Shown here: piece by piece, positions 37,757 to 47,607 of the stretch | How positions within the stretch are numbered: position 1 is the first letter of the stretch | How the letters are laid out: each line of letters begins with the position of its first letter | Source: Yoonia sp. | Lineage (GTDB): Bacteria; Pseudomonadota; Alphaproteobacteria; Rhodobacterales; Rhodobacteraceae | Assembly: GCF_017854415.1 (NCBI RefSeq) | Contig: NZ_JAFMHR010000004.1 | Location: 1 to 53,104 of the forward strand | Direction of reading: 5' to 3' | Length of the DNA stretch: 53,104 nt | Notes under the pieces: model-generated | Told to the model about the DNA's origin: nothing | Databases searched by the model: none | The model's input: only the letters and a program-made list of their open reading frames with translations | Program-made: the position numbers and the translations under genes

Positions 37757-38698
37757 TTATTCGGTGTGGTTTGAGACTGGCGCACGTGGCGAAAGAACCG
37801 CACCAGCAACCGACAACAAAGAGACATTATGCGCCACACCGTTTGTACGGGCGGTATGCCCAACAACGGCGTCTGCTGTTTCGGTCAAATTGTCGGCCTG
37901 TTGGTCTGTCAACCAAAACAAAACATGCATCCCGACAGTAAAGTCACCCGGCAAATCACACACGAGCACTTCGCAACCATTGTCTGTCGCGGAAAAGTGC
38001 TGTGACGTCACGGTCACCGACCCGTTGCGCAGCACCATCATCACATCATGTCGCTCGGGCGTTGAATTGAGAACTTTGGCGTCCAATTTAACGACTTCCA
38101 TCGCGTCAAGTGTGGTGTCGTCAGCCATAGCAACAACTGCAACGGCTACATCAAAGAACCCGTTTTCATCCACTGGACCGGTCAGAACACGGCCCCGCCG
38201 CGCGTCAGGACGCAGGGCAAACTGCTGATAGGCCACATTAGGTGAACACGGCACGACCATCTTTGTCTTAAGCGTCTTGCGCACATCGGGGCCCGCATAG
38301 ACCAGCGCACCAAGCAAAATTTGGATCAACGCCATAACAACGCCCATGGCGGCCACAGCAAAGCTCATCAAAATAATAAAAGCGGCCGTTGCGTGTTCTG
38401 CTGGCGCCCAAAGAGAAACGATCTTGATGACAGGCATCACAACGATCAACAATGTCGCTGACAGCGACAGCGCAAAAGTCTCGAGTGTTACGTTCGGGAA
38501 AAGAACCACATGACCGACAACCAAACCCGCAATACCAAAACATGCCACTGTCGCATGAAAAGCTGAAAGGACAGTCGGATCCATCCAAGCGACGGTCAGT
38601 ACCATCATCATCGGGATCGCAACAGCAATCGCGATCAAGCGGCGCAAACGCATAACGCGGTAAAAGACTTGTTCAGTCGTGGGCCAAGCGAAAGGCAT
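37757..38698 (-). CDS. Hypothetical multi-pass membrane protein
   Basis: 313 aa. The start is the ATG giving MPFAWPTTEQ, with GAGGAGA 5 nt upstream, rather than the track ATG 15 codons earlier. Four hydrophobic segments lie in residues ~25-150; the C-terminal ~150 residues are soluble and beta-rich (VTVTSQHFSATDNGCEVLV). No family recognised. It sits between liuC and nuoA on the same strand and need not belong to either operon. Confidence 0.65.
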   Translation of the reverse strand: MPFAWPTTEQVFYRVMRLRRLIAIAVAIPMMMVLTVAWMDPTVLSAFHATVACFGIAGLVVGHVVLFPNVTLETFALSLSATLLIVVMPVIKIVSLWAPAEHATAAFIILMSFAVAAMGVVMALIQILLGALVYAGPDVRKTLKTKMVVPCSPNVAYQQFALRPDARRGRVLTGPVDENGFFDVAVAVVAMADDTTLDAMEVVKLDAKVLNSTPERHDVMMVLRNGSVTVTSQHFSATDNGCEVLVCDLPGDFTVGMHVLFWLTDQQADNLTETADAVVGHTARTNGVAHNVSLLSVAGAVLSPRAPVSNHTE

Positions 38699-38776
38699 GC
38701 TTATCTCCTCTTCGCCCTCCAAAGAACCCTCAGAATCAGTCATAATTGAGACGGAAATCTGACGTTTGCCCCCTGT

Positions 38777-39550
38777 TTAAACCGCCCAGCGCGGCTTTCT
38801 CTTGGCAAAAAAGGCAGAAATGCCTTCTTCTGCCTCATTCCCACTCCATTGCGTGATCAACGCATCTATCGAGCGTTGAATTGTTGATTCGTCGATAACC
38901 GGACCCAAACTGCGCGCGTAAGCCTTGGCTGCCGCCACAGCACCCGGGGCGCATTGCAGAAAAGCGTCCACTTCAACCGCGACCGCAGCATCAAGATCGG
39001 CTGCGGGCAACGCCTGCGCGACCACTCCCAAACTTATAGCTTCTTGCGCGTTAAAAATTCGTGAAGACATCAGAACACGTCTTGCGTGCGCTTCACCCAT
39101 GCGCGCCAGCACGTATGGGCCGATCGTTGCAGGCACGAGGCCAAGCTTTGTTTCCGTTAGGCCAAACTTCGCGTGATCTGCGGCAATCACAATGTCACAA
39201 ACGCAGGCCAACCCGACGCCTCCGCCAAACGCATTCCCCTGTACACGCCCGATCAAAGGCTGCGGCAGGGTATTAAGCGCGCCCAACACATTCGCCAACG
39301 CTTGCGCCGCCCCCCGCTTCATAGCGTCATCACCGGCCATCTGTTCCTGCATCCAACCCAGATCGCCACCGGCGCAAAAACTGGTGCCCGCAGCCCCAAG
39401 CACAACGACGCGAATGTCTGTATTTGCAGCGATCGTTTCCGTGGCCTCTTGCAAAGCATCAATCACCGCGCGCGATAACGCATTGTGCTTTTCGGGGCGC
39501 TGCAACGTCAATGTCGCAACGCCGCGCACATCTGTCTTAAGATCAATCAT
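38777..39550 (-). CDS. liuC: Enoyl-CoA hydratase family, probable methylglutaconyl-CoA hydratase
   Basis: 257-aa crotonase-fold enzyme, likely hydrating 3-methylglutaconyl-CoA to HMG-CoA in leucine breakdown. Oxyanion-hole segments: GTSFCAGGDLGWM and GNAFGGGVGLACVCD. FGLTETKLGLVPATIGPYVLARMG is typical of the methylglutaconyl group. Substrate assignment rests on its place as the last gene of the liu operon. ATGA overlap with liuE. Confidence 0.85.
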   Translation of the reverse strand: MIDLKTDVRGVATLTLQRPEKHNALSRAVIDALQEATETIAANTDIRVVVLGAAGTSFCAGGDLGWMQEQMAGDDAMKRGAAQALANVLGALNTLPQPLIGRVQGNAFGGGVGLACVCDIVIAADHAKFGLTETKLGLVPATIGPYVLARMGEAHARRVLMSSRIFNAQEAISLGVVAQALPAADLDAAVAVEVDAFLQCAPGAVAAAKAYARSLGPVIDESTIQRSIDALITQWSGNEAEEGISAFFAKRKPRWAV

Positions 39551-40407
39551 CGCATTTCCTTTGCCATTTTGGCCGCCTGCGCAATGATTGCTGGATCAAC
39601 ACCCGTTTCGAAACCCAACCGCGCCATAAGGTCCAATACCGCCTCTGTCGCTACATTTCCGGGCGCACCGGGTGCATATGGACAACCGCCAAGGCCGCCC
39701 ACAGCACTGTCAAATGTACGCACCCCCAAATCAAGCGCCGCTTCAATATTTGGCAATGCGCGCCCGTTGGTATCATGGAAATGCCCAGCGAGGCTGTCGG
39801 CTGGCGCAACCTTTAACACCGCCTCAAGCATCTGCATCACCCGCTCTGGCGTGCCATTCCCCAATGTATCCCCCAATGAGACCCGCATCGGCGCTATCTC
39901 GCGCAGTAACCCAACCACATCGGCGACCTGTGAATGCGAGGTCGATCCGTCAAACGGGCAGTCCGTCACACAAGACACATATCCACGCAATCCCACACCC
40001 GTATTCAAGGCGACCTCAACAACCGGAGCCAGATTGGCGACAGACTGTGCAATCGAACAATTCAAATTGCTTTGCGAAAACCCCTCAGAGGCCGAAATGA
40101 ATACCGCAATCTCGTAGTTCACCATATCCTTACGCGCCGCCTTGAAACCTTCCCAGCCGCGCATATTAGGCACAAGCACTGCATAGGTAACACCTGCCAC
40201 CTGCGGCAAACGCGCCATTACCTGATCCGAGTTGGCCATTTGCGGCACCCAGCGCGGGCTGACAAAACTGCCTACTTCGATATCGGTCAAACCCGATCGA
40301 CCAAGCATTTCAATCAATGCAACCTTCTGCGCCACCGGAATGACACGGGCTTCGTTCTGCAAACCATCGCGAGGACCAACCTCATGAATACGAACAGCAC
40401 GGGTCAT
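39547..40407 (-). CDS. liuE: Hydroxymethylglutaryl-CoA lyase
   Basis: 286-aa TIM-barrel enzyme splitting HMG-CoA into acetoacetate and acetyl-CoA. EVGPRDGLQNE at the N-terminus, the metal-binding HFHDTNGRALPN, and the catalytic-Cys signature GGLGGCPYAPGAPGN confirm the family. It sits 115 nt after liuD, the widest gap within the operon. Confidence 0.93.
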   Translation of the reverse strand: MTRAVRIHEVGPRDGLQNEARVIPVAQKVALIEMLGRSGLTDIEVGSFVSPRWVPQMANSDQVMARLPQVAGVTYAVLVPNMRGWEGFKAARKDMVNYEIAVFISASEGFSQSNLNCSIAQSVANLAPVVEVALNTGVGLRGYVSCVTDCPFDGSTSHSQVADVVGLLREIAPMRVSLGDTLGNGTPERVMQMLEAVLKVAPADSLAGHFHDTNGRALPNIEAALDLGVRTFDSAVGGLGGCPYAPGAPGNVATEAVLDLMARLGFETGVDPAIIAQAAKMAKEMR

Positions 40408-40439
40408 ACTCCCACCCTTCTTCTGTTCTTAATTACCTC

Positions 40440-40472
40440 GGGGAGGTCCCGAAGGGACTGGGGCAGCGCCCC
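40440..40472. repeat. Tandem GC-rich hairpins between liuD and liuE
   Basis: GTCCC-GAA-GGGAC and GGGGC-AGC-GCCCC lie side by side inside the 115-bp gap. No T-run follows on either strand, so a REP-like element or mRNA stabiliser fits better than a terminator. Copy number elsewhere cannot be seen here. Confidence 0.4.
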
Positions 40473-40522
40473 TGACAACGTAAGACACCGACGGCACCAT
40501 GACCGTGCTTGCATAAGACGGA

Positions 40523-42442
40523 TCATTCTTCCGGCTCCAACCCAACCATCAATGCGCCTGCCGTCACCTGCGCCCCTGTCACCACATCAACGGATTTGAT
40601 CAACCCATCACGCGGCGCGCGCAGAACATGTTCCATTTTCATCGCCTCAAGTACAACCAACCGATCCCCCGCAACCACAGTTTGGCCAACCTGAACAGCG
40701 ACCTCACAAATCAAACCCGGCATCGGGGCAACAACGGTATCGCCGCCAATGGCGCTTTGCCCCCGATCTGCGGGATCAATCACCGCAAAGGTCTGCAATT
40801 GCGCGCCAAACAACGTCACTTGCTCACTATGGCAAATCGCGGGCAGCCCCCAATGTGCACCGCGACGCATCAGCGTTATTTGGTCGACACCAATGGCGAC
40901 ATCACACAGGTTTGGACCACGTACGCATAGCTTGGCCTCATACGTTTCATCGCCCTGCCCCAGAATGATTTCACGCGTCAGCGGCTCCCAAAGCGTAAAC
41001 CCGATATGAAGGCCTTCACCCAGCTGTGCCGCGGTAACGACAGCCACTGCAATCTCGAACACACTTGGAACCGGCTGCTCGCAAAGCACACTACTTTCCC
41101 GGGCAATAAGGCCGGTATCAACATCACCCGCCACAAAACCGGAATTGCGTGCAAGCCTGCGCAAGAAACCAAGGTTCGTAACCGTGCCTGCCACCTGTGT
41201 CCCATCCAATGCCGCATGCATCGCGCGCAACGCAGCGGGACGGTCCACGCCATGTGTCGTGATCTTGGCGATCATTGGATCATACCAAGGCGAGATTTCA
41301 TCACCCGCTTGCACACCACTATCAATGCGCGCGTTTTGCGGGAAATGCAGATGATCAATGGTCCCTGTCGCAGGCAAAAAACCTGCTGGGACGTCTTCTG
41401 CGTATAGCCGTGCTTCGAACGCATGCCCTTTGATCTGCAAATCAGACTGCTTTGCAGGCAACGGCTCGCCTGCGGCAACACGCAGTTGCCACGAAACCAG
41501 ATCAACACCCGTGATCGCTTCGGTGACAGGGTGTTCCACTTGCAAACGTGTGTTCATTTCCATGAACCAGAACCCATCTGTGCGCAGGCCATTTGACCCG
41601 TCCACGATAAACTCGACCGTGCCAGCGCCCGCGTAACCAATCGCTTTGGCAGCTTTCACCGCAGCATCTCCCATCGCGCGGCGTACCGCATCTGTCATGC
41701 CCGGCGCAGGGGCTTCCTCGATGACCTTTTGATGACGGCGTTGCAGCGAACAATCGCGTTCAAATAAATGCACCGCGTCGGAGCCATCGCCAAACACCTG
41801 CACTTCGATATGGCGGGGCGCTATGATGTATTTCTCGATTAATACCGCTGCATTGCCGAAAGCGGTGCGCGCTTCTGCTTGGGCAGAAGCCAGGTTTTCT
41901 GCAAACTTGGCAGCAACCTCAACCAAACGCATGCCTTTACCACCGCCGCCAGCAACCGCCTTGATAAGCACTGGATAGCCGATGTCTTCTGCACGCGCGG
42001 CCAAGAACGCGGCATCCTGATTGGCCCCATGATACCCCGGCACGACGGGAACACCGGACGTTTCCATGAGCGCTTTGGCCGCATCCTTAAGTCCCATCGC
42101 ACGGATCGCATCCGCAGAGGGTCCGATGAATACCAACCCTGCTTTTTGCACAGCTTCGACAAAATCGGGGTTTTCGGATAGAAACCCATAACCGGGATGG
42201 ATCGCCTGCCCCCCAGTCTGTAGCGCCGCCGCGATGATCAGATCACCGCGCAGATAGCTTTCCGCCACAGGTGCCGGACCAATGCGCACCGCTTCATCCG
42301 CTTGGATCACATGCAGCGCCTGCGCGTCAGCGTCAGAGTAGATGGCGACCGTTCGCACACCCATTTCGCGGGCGGTTTTGATCACGCGGCAGGCGATTTC
42401 GCCGCGGTTGGCTATCAAGATTTTATCAAACATCTGCGTCAC
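40523..42442 (-). CDS. liuD: Methylcrotonyl-CoA carboxylase alpha (biotin-containing) subunit
   Basis: 639 aa: biotin carboxylase domain (~4-450) with [16 protein letters not shown]-grasp [11 protein letters not shown] and [16 protein letters not shown], a linker, then a biotinyl domain with [11 protein letters not shown], whose Lys receives biotin from BirA. It works with LiuB to carboxylate 3-methylcrotonyl-CoA. ATGA overlap with liuB. ATG at 42433 (MFDKILIA) is an alternative start. Confidence 0.93.
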   Translation of the reverse strand: MTQMFDKILIANRGEIACRVIKTAREMGVRTVAIYSDADAQALHVIQADEAVRIGPAPVAESYLRGDLIIAAALQTGGQAIHPGYGFLSENPDFVEAVQKAGLVFIGPSADAIRAMGLKDAAKALMETSGVPVVPGYHGANQDAAFLAARAEDIGYPVLIKAVAGGGGKGMRLVEVAAKFAENLASAQAEARTAFGNAAVLIEKYIIAPRHIEVQVFGDGSDAVHLFERDCSLQRRHQKVIEEAPAPGMTDAVRRAMGDAAVKAAKAIGYAGAGTVEFIVDGSNGLRTDGFWFMEMNTRLQVEHPVTEAITGVDLVSWQLRVAAGEPLPAKQSDLQIKGHAFEARLYAEDVPAGFLPATGTIDHLHFPQNARIDSGVQAGDEISPWYDPMIAKITTHGVDRPAALRAMHAALDGTQVAGTVTNLGFLRRLARNSGFVAGDVDTGLIARESSVLCEQPVPSVFEIAVAVVTAAQLGEGLHIGFTLWEPLTREIILGQGDETYEAKLCVRGPNLCDVAIGVDQITLMRRGAHWGLPAICHSEQVTLFGAQLQTFAVIDPADRGQSAIGGDTVVAPMPGLICEVAVQVGQTVVAGDRLVVLEAMKMEHVLRAPRDGLIKSVDVVTGAQVTAGALMVGLEPEE

Positions 42443-44001
42443 ATCCGGAACACGCCAAAGCGTGTCTCCTCGATCGGGGCATTCATCGCGGCTGCCAGCG
42501 ACAATGCCAGCACTTCGCGGCTTTTGCGCGGATCAATAATGCCGTCATCCCAAAGGCGTGCACTCGCGTAAAGCGGATGCGATTGCTCTTCGAACATATC
42601 CACGGTTGGCTTTTTGAAAGCGGCTTCATCTTCGGCCGACCACGTCCCACCGCCACGTTCAATCGCGTCGCGTTTGACAGTGGCCAGCACGCCAGCGGCT
42701 TGCGCACCGCCCATCACAGATATCCGCGACGTCGGCCATGACCACATAAAGTGCGGACTGTAAGCCCTCCCAGCCATGCCATAATTACCTGCACCGAATG
42801 ATCCACCGACAACCATCGTGATCTTGGGAACCTTCGTTGTAGCAACAGCCGTGACCATCTTGGCCCCGTGCCGCGCGATGCCTTCGTTTTCGTATTTCTG
42901 CCCGACCATGAAGCCCGTGATGTTTTGCAAGAAAACCAACGGGATTTTGCGCTGACTGCAAAGTTCCACGAAATGCGCGCCCTTTTGCGCGCTCTCGGAA
43001 AACAGCACGCCATTGTTGGCCACGATACCGCAAGGCCAACCGTCGATATGGGCAAATCCGCAAACCAGCGTTTCGCCGAACCGCGCCTTGAATTCGTCAA
43101 ATCGTGATCCGTCCACGATACGCCTGATCACCTCGCGAATATCATATGGCGTGCGCAAGTCGGCGGGAACCACATCAAACAAAGTATCAGGATCAAGCGC
43201 TGGAGCTTCGGAAGGCAATCTATTGGGATTGCTTTCTTTTTGCAAAGCACACGACGCAACAGCCTGCCGCGCAAGTGCCAAGGCGTGTGCGTCATCTTCG
43301 GCCAAATAATCAGCCACGCCTGACAAACGCGTATGCACATCACCGCCGCCCAATTCCTCTGCCGAAACCACTTCACCAGTCGCAGCCTTCACCAACGGCG
43401 GACCTGCAAGGAAGATCGTGCCTTGGTCGCGCACGATAATCGACACATCGGCCATAGCGGGCACATAGGCCCCGCCTGCGGTGCATGACCCCATCACAAC
43501 AGCGATCTGCGGGATGCCTTTGGCGGACATCTGGGCCTGATTGTAAAAGATGCGGCCAAAGTGGTCGCGGTCCGGGAATACTTCGTCTTGATTGGGTAGG
43601 TTCGCGCCGCCACTGTCGACCAGATAGACGCAAGGAAGATGACAGGCTTCGGCGATTTCTTGGGCGCGTAGATGCTTTTTGACGGTCATCGGATAGTAGG
43701 TGCCGCCCTTCACGGTCGCATCATTGCAAACGACCATGACCAGATGTCCGTTCACCAGCCCCACGCCAGCGATCACGCCTGCGCAGGGCGCCGCACCATC
43801 ATAAAGACCGTGTGCCGCTGTCGCGCCGACCTCGAGAAACGGACTGCCTGGGTCAAGCAAACCTGCAACACGGTCGCGGGGCAGCATCTTGCCACGGCTA
43901 ACATGACGCGATCGGGATTTTTCACCACCGCCAAAGGCTGCCTCTCTTGCAGCTTGGGCCACTTCGGCCAATGCGGCTTCGTGCAAAATGCGATCACTCA
44001 T
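42439..44001 (-). CDS. liuB: Methylcrotonyl-CoA carboxylase beta (carboxyltransferase) subunit
   Basis: 520-aa carboxyltransferase of the crotonase superfamily. [20 protein letters not shown] and [15 protein letters not shown] are MCC-beta signatures, with [18 protein letters not shown] in the C-terminal half. ATGA overlaps join it to orf97 before and liuD after. Confidence 0.94.
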   Translation of the reverse strand: MSDRILHEAALAEVAQAAREAAFGGGEKSRSRHVSRGKMLPRDRVAGLLDPGSPFLEVGATAAHGLYDGAAPCAGVIAGVGLVNGHLVMVVCNDATVKGGTYYPMTVKKHLRAQEIAEACHLPCVYLVDSGGANLPNQDEVFPDRDHFGRIFYNQAQMSAKGIPQIAVVMGSCTAGGAYVPAMADVSIIVRDQGTIFLAGPPLVKAATGEVVSAEELGGGDVHTRLSGVADYLAEDDAHALALARQAVASCALQKESNPNRLPSEAPALDPDTLFDVVPADLRTPYDIREVIRRIVDGSRFDEFKARFGETLVCGFAHIDGWPCGIVANNGVLFSESAQKGAHFVELCSQRKIPLVFLQNITGFMVGQKYENEGIARHGAKMVTAVATTKVPKITMVVGGSFGAGNYGMAGRAYSPHFMWSWPTSRISVMGGAQAAGVLATVKRDAIERGGGTWSAEDEAAFKKPTVDMFEEQSHPLYASARLWDDGIIDPRKSREVLALSLAAAMNAPIEETRFGVFRM

Positions 44002-44291
44002 GCGGAAGGTCCTTGTGGTTGCGGCAATGCTTCACCGCGCGCGCCTACGAAATACGTGGTGGCCACACCGCTGGGATGAACGCAGTTGATCACCATGCGA
44101 ACGGCGGCATCAGGATGCGTGGTCGCTGCGCAATCTGTTAGCCTTGCACCTTCAGGTGCCGATTGCAGATAGGCCGCAGCATAGCGGTTGATAATCTCGG
44201 TCTCGGACGGCAGTTGCCCGCGCTGAAAGCCCAGATAGCCAACAAAGGCGATCAATCCGGCAAGCGGCAAAAAGAACACCGCCCGCGTCAC
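43998..44291 (-). CDS. Small membrane-anchored protein inside the liu operon
   Basis: 97 aa with an N-terminal membrane helix ([19 protein letters not shown]) and a short periplasmic domain with two Cys (LTDCAATTH and INCVHPSG), likely forming a disulfide. ATGA-coupled to liuA before and liuB after, so expressed at matching levels. No family recognised and no obvious place in cytoplasmic leucine catabolism. Confidence 0.7.
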   Translation of the reverse strand: MTRAVFFLPLAGLIAFVGYLGFQRGQLPSETEIINRYAAAYLQSAPEGARLTDCAATTHPDAAVRMVINCVHPSGVATTYFVGARGEALPQPQGPSA

Positions 44292-45451
44292 CTCATTGCT
44301 CCCATCATTTCGCGCCCGATCAACATGCGCCGGATTTCGGACGTACCGGCGCCGATCTCCATTAGTTTTGCGTCGCGGAACAGGCGTGCAACTGGTGCAT
44401 CATTCATAAACCCTGCCCCGCCCATTGCTTGCACGGCTTGGTGAGCCTGTTTCATAGCCTCTTCGCTGGCATAAAGACAGCAGGCCGCCGCATCTTGGCG
44501 CGTGACCGTGCCACGGTCACAGGCGCGCGCAACTTCGTAAACATAAGCCCGCGCGGAATTCATTGCCGTATACATATCCGCGATTTTGCCCTGCATCAGT
44601 TGGAAACTCCCGATAGGCTCGCCGAACTGTTTGCGGGTGCTGATATATGGCATGATCTCGTCCAGACAGGCCGCCATGATGCCAAGACCGATGCCCGCAA
44701 GCACAACACGCTCGTAATCGAGGCCGGACATCAGAACGCGCACGCCTTTGCCCTCTTCGCCCAGCACGTTTTCAAACGGTACAGCAACATCGTCAAAAAT
44801 CAGCTCTGCTGTGTTGGACCCGCGCATGCCCAGTTTGTCGAAATGCGCAGATGTCGAAAAACCGACCATTTCTTTTTCGATCAGGAAAGCAGTGATGCCT
44901 TTGGCCCCCGCATCCAGGTCAGTCTTAGCGTAGACGACCAGCGTGTCGGCCTCTGGCCCGTTCGTGATCCAGTATTTGTTCCCGTTCAGGCGGTAGTGAT
45001 CATTGCGCTTTTCAGCGCGCAGCGACATTGATACGACATCCGATCCCGCGCCCGCCTCTGACATTGCCAGCGCGCCAACATGATCGCCAGAAACCAGACG
45101 CGGCAGGTATTTCGCCCTTTGCGCATCGGTTCCGTTGAGTTTGATCTGATTAACGCAAAGGTTGGAATGCGCGCCATATGACAGGCTGACAGATGCACTC
45201 GCCCGCGCAATTTCTTCAATCGCCACAGTATGTGCCAGATAGGACATGCCTACGCCGCCGTATGCTTCGTCAACAGTGACGCCCAGCAAGCCCAGCGCGC
45301 CCATTTCTGTCCAAAGCTCGGCAGGGAAATTATTGTCGCGATCGATCGCTGCAGCCAGTGGCTTGACCCGCGATTGCGCCCAGTCATGCACCATATCGCG
45401 CAAGGCATTCACATCCTCGCCCAGATCAAATGTCATTGAGGCATGAAACAT
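44288..45451 (-). CDS. liuA: Isovaleryl-CoA dehydrogenase
   Basis: 387-aa acyl-CoA dehydrogenase oxidising isovaleryl-CoA to 3-methylcrotonyl-CoA. AMSEAGAGSDVVSM and KYWITNGPEADTLVVYAKTD are the FAD/substrate motifs; GLDYERVVLAGIGLGIMAAC places the catalytic Glu region of the IVD group. The start MFHASMTFDLG has GGAG 6 nt upstream; the track ORF starts 58 codons too early. First gene of the liu operon. Confidence 0.92.
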   Translation of the reverse strand: MFHASMTFDLGEDVNALRDMVHDWAQSRVKPLAAAIDRDNNFPAELWTEMGALGLLGVTVDEAYGGVGMSYLAHTVAIEEIARASASVSLSYGAHSNLCVNQIKLNGTDAQRAKYLPRLVSGDHVGALAMSEAGAGSDVVSMSLRAEKRNDHYRLNGNKYWITNGPEADTLVVYAKTDLDAGAKGITAFLIEKEMVGFSTSAHFDKLGMRGSNTAELIFDDVAVPFENVLGEEGKGVRVLMSGLDYERVVLAGIGLGIMAACLDEIMPYISTRKQFGEPIGSFQLMQGKIADMYTAMNSARAYVYEVARACDRGTVTRQDAAACCLYASEEAMKQAHQAVQAMGGAGFMNDAPVARLFRDAKLMEIGAGTSEIRRMLIGREMMGAMR

Positions 45452-45469
45452 GAGGTGCTCCAGATTAAT

Positions 45470-45483
45470 TGAACGCTTGTTCA
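45470..45483 (-). promoter_or_regulatory. Palindromic operator candidate upstream of liuA
   Basis: TGAAC-N4-GTTCA, a perfect inverted repeat flanked by ATTAAT on both sides, directly next to the -10 of the predicted promoter and ~20 bp before liuA. Size and symmetry suit a TetR-type repressor dimer; acyl-CoA-responsive regulators of branched-chain catabolism often bind such sites. No regulator gene is adjacent in the window. Confidence 0.5.
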
Positions 45484-45513
45484 TTAATAGAGCGCAGTCG
45501 TGCGATCTGTCGA
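45484..45513 (-). promoter_or_regulatory. Candidate promoter of the liu operon
   Basis: On the minus strand TCGACA (5 of 6 to consensus), 18 bp, TATTAA (4 of 6). It ends exactly where the TGAAC-N4-GTTCA palindrome begins, so a bound repressor would block initiation. Confidence 0.45.
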
Positions 45514-45545
45514 CTCCTTTTTTTGCAAAGAGCCCTGTGCGTTCC

Positions 45546-46751
45546 CTATTCTGCCACAGCTTGCCCTTGGTAGACCGTCGAAACCTCTGCCCGAATGATC
45601 CGTGCCAACTGTGCACAATCATCAAGGCTAAACGTTAAAGGCAATCGCATGTCTACGATTCCAGCCAAGACCCGATCAGACGATGGCATCGGCGAAGAAG
45701 GTGCATAGCGCCAGCTGTCATAGCGCGAGGTAAACCCTTTGGGTTCTGCCCCTCCGAACCATTTCAGTTCAACACCGCGTGCGGCGCAGCGGGTTAAGAC
45801 GTCGCCCACCGAAGCCGCCTCCCAATCCAGCAAAAGAAACTGGAACGATGACGCGACGAACTGTTCTTTTTCGGGACGCGGTATCAGGCGCAGACCAGCG
45901 GTATCTGCCAAGCCCTTTTCCAACACGCGGTATCGTGCATTCCACTTTTCGCACTGTGCAGCCAAATTGCGCAGTTGTGGGCGCAAAATCGCTGCGCGCA
46001 AGTTGTCCATGCGGCCGGAGATATTGGGCGTCTCGTATTTGATCTTGGCAAAAGTCTCGACCGGCGGAGCCGCGCGGTGCTTTTCAAACAGCATATAGCT
46101 GCCAGAGAGCATGATCGCGCGGGCCATATCTTCGGCCCCGTCGCAAATCAGGAAGCCGCCTTCGCCGGAATTGATGTGCTTATAGGTCTGCGTCGAATAG
46201 CACCCAAAGCGTCCCCAGCGGCCACTCGGAACGCCATTCCACGCGGCACCCATGGTGTGCGCACAGTCCTCGATCACGGTAACACCTGCGGCATCGCACA
46301 TCGCTATCAAGCGTTCCATATCGCAGATATGGCCGCGCATGTGGCTGAGAAGCAGGACTTTGGATTGGTCCAGTTTCGTGGATAAATCATCAAGGTCGAT
46401 CAAAAGATCTTCGGTGACGCCGACAAATACCGGTACACCACCCACCGCCGCAATCGCACCGGGTACAGGCGCAAGTGTGAACGCGTTGGTCAGGACTTTG
46501 TCGCCATGTTTCACACCTGACGCACGCAAGGCTGTTGTCATCGCATACCCGCCAGAGGCCACAGCAAGGCAGTATTTCGACCCCACTGTTGCGGCGAATT
46601 CTTCCTCTAACAATGCAGCCTCGGCGATCTCGTCACCACTGGTGTTGTAACGGTGCAAGCGGCCTGACTGCATCACAGCATTGGCCGCAGCGATCCCTTC
46701 GGCGGGGATCGATTCTTGCTGGGTAAAGCTTCCGGTGAATTTCTCTGTCAT
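45546..46751 (-). CDS. DegT/DnrJ/EryC1/StrS-family PLP-dependent aminotransferase
   Basis: 401 aa from the ATG giving MTEKFTGSF; the track ORF begins 25 codons earlier. PLP site: the Asp-containing VIEDCAHTMGA and the Schiff-base Lys in STQTYKHINSGEGGF. The family aminates keto-sugars for polysaccharides or antibiotics, but no sugar genes are adjacent, so the substrate is open. Only a weak Shine-Dalgarno (AAAGAG) is present. 67 nt separate it from the gph-like gene. Confidence 0.85.
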   Translation of the reverse strand: MTEKFTGSFTQQESIPAEGIAAANAVMQSGRLHRYNTSGDEIAEAALLEEEFAATVGSKYCLAVASGGYAMTTALRASGVKHGDKVLTNAFTLAPVPGAIAAVGGVPVFVGVTEDLLIDLDDLSTKLDQSKVLLLSHMRGHICDMERLIAMCDAAGVTVIEDCAHTMGAAWNGVPSGRWGRFGCYSTQTYKHINSGEGGFLICDGAEDMARAIMLSGSYMLFEKHRAAPPVETFAKIKYETPNISGRMDNLRAAILRPQLRNLAAQCEKWNARYRVLEKGLADTAGLRLIPRPEKEQFVASSFQFLLLDWEAASVGDVLTRCAARGVELKWFGGAEPKGFTSRYDSWRYAPSSPMPSSDRVLAGIVDMRLPLTFSLDDCAQLARIIRAEVSTVYQGQAVAE

Positions 46752-46818
46752 GAGTCTACTCTTTATGCGGAATGCGTCCGCGTCAAATGGCCACTTTGGC
46801 GCATTGCATAATGCCAAT

Positions 46819-47487
46819 TCAGCCAATCAGGCGCGCGACGACCTCGTCGAGTTGCGCGTAGCTGTCGATCGTGGCTTCTGGATCAAGCGCCAAGACATCT
46901 TCGCGGCCCGGCCCGAAGGTCACCAAGATCGACGGCACACCCGCATTGCGCGACGTATCGCGGTCGGTGGCAGTATCTCCAACCAGTAGTGAGCGCTTGG
47001 GATCACCACCCGCACGGCGCACGGCCTCAAAATGATGTTCAGGGTCGGGTTTGCGCACAGGCAAAGTATCCGCCCCGATAAGGGATGCAAAAGCGTCGCG
47101 CACGCCAAGGCTGGTCATCAATGTCTCGGCCAAGCCTTCTGGTTTATTGGTCGCAATACCGACGGCGTAATCAGCCATGCGCAGGCGTTCAACCGCATCC
47201 ATCGCACCAGGATACAAGAAGGTATGCGTATCAATCGCTTCGGCATAAGCGGTCAGTAAGACGGGGTACTGCGCATCAACCTCGGTTTCGTCAAAACCTT
47301 CGCTGCGCGAAAAGCCAAGGCGCAACATGGCGCGGCCCCCACGCAACGCCGTTGCAGCGTCTTGGATAGGATCAAGCAAATCACCCAGTCCGAGGTCGCG
47401 AAAACAACTGTTTGCTGCAGCGATTAAATCACCGCTGGTATCAGCCAATGTGCCATCAAGATCGAAGATTACAGTGCGTTTTGTCAT
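46819..47487 (-). CDS. gph: HAD-IA hydrolase, probable phosphoglycolate phosphatase
   Basis: 222 aa. HAD motif I VIFDLDGTLADT, motif II IATNKPEGL, motif III KPDPEHH, motif IV LLVGDTATDRDT. The all-helical cap (~18-85) fits Gph/PGP. The start is moved to the ATG at 47487 (the track uses the preceding TTG), with AAGG upstream. Exact substrate not proven by sequence. Confidence 0.82.
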   Translation of the reverse strand: MTKRTVIFDLDGTLADTSGDLIAAANSCFRDLGLGDLLDPIQDAATALRGGRAMLRLGFSRSEGFDETEVDAQYPVLLTAYAEAIDTHTFLYPGAMDAVERLRMADYAVGIATNKPEGLAETLMTSLGVRDAFASLIGADTLPVRKPDPEHHFEAVRRAGGDPKRSLLVGDTATDRDTSRNAGVPSILVTFGPGREDVLALDPEATIDSYAQLDEVVARLIG

Positions 47488-47545
47488 CAAGCTGCCTTTT
47501 GGTTAATCATTCCTCTGTAACGCCCTGTAAACTGATGTGAACCCC

Positions 47546-47573
47546 CTGCCCTTGTGATAATCAAAAAGGGCAG
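47546..47573 (+). repeat. Inverted repeat in the gph/glmU divergent region
   Basis: CTGCCCTT and AAGGGCAG, 8-bp arms with a 12-nt spacer, ~35 nt before glmU. It could be a leader hairpin or an operator shared by the divergent genes. There is no T-run, so not a terminator. Confidence 0.4.
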
Positions 47574-47607
47574 TAGAAGGCAGGTAACAACAAGGTTTGA
47601 GGCAGCA

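Noticed and set aside
39934-40599. Plus-strand ORF of 221 aa over liuE
   Set aside because: Arg/His/Thr-rich shadow of HMG-CoA lyase on the other strand.
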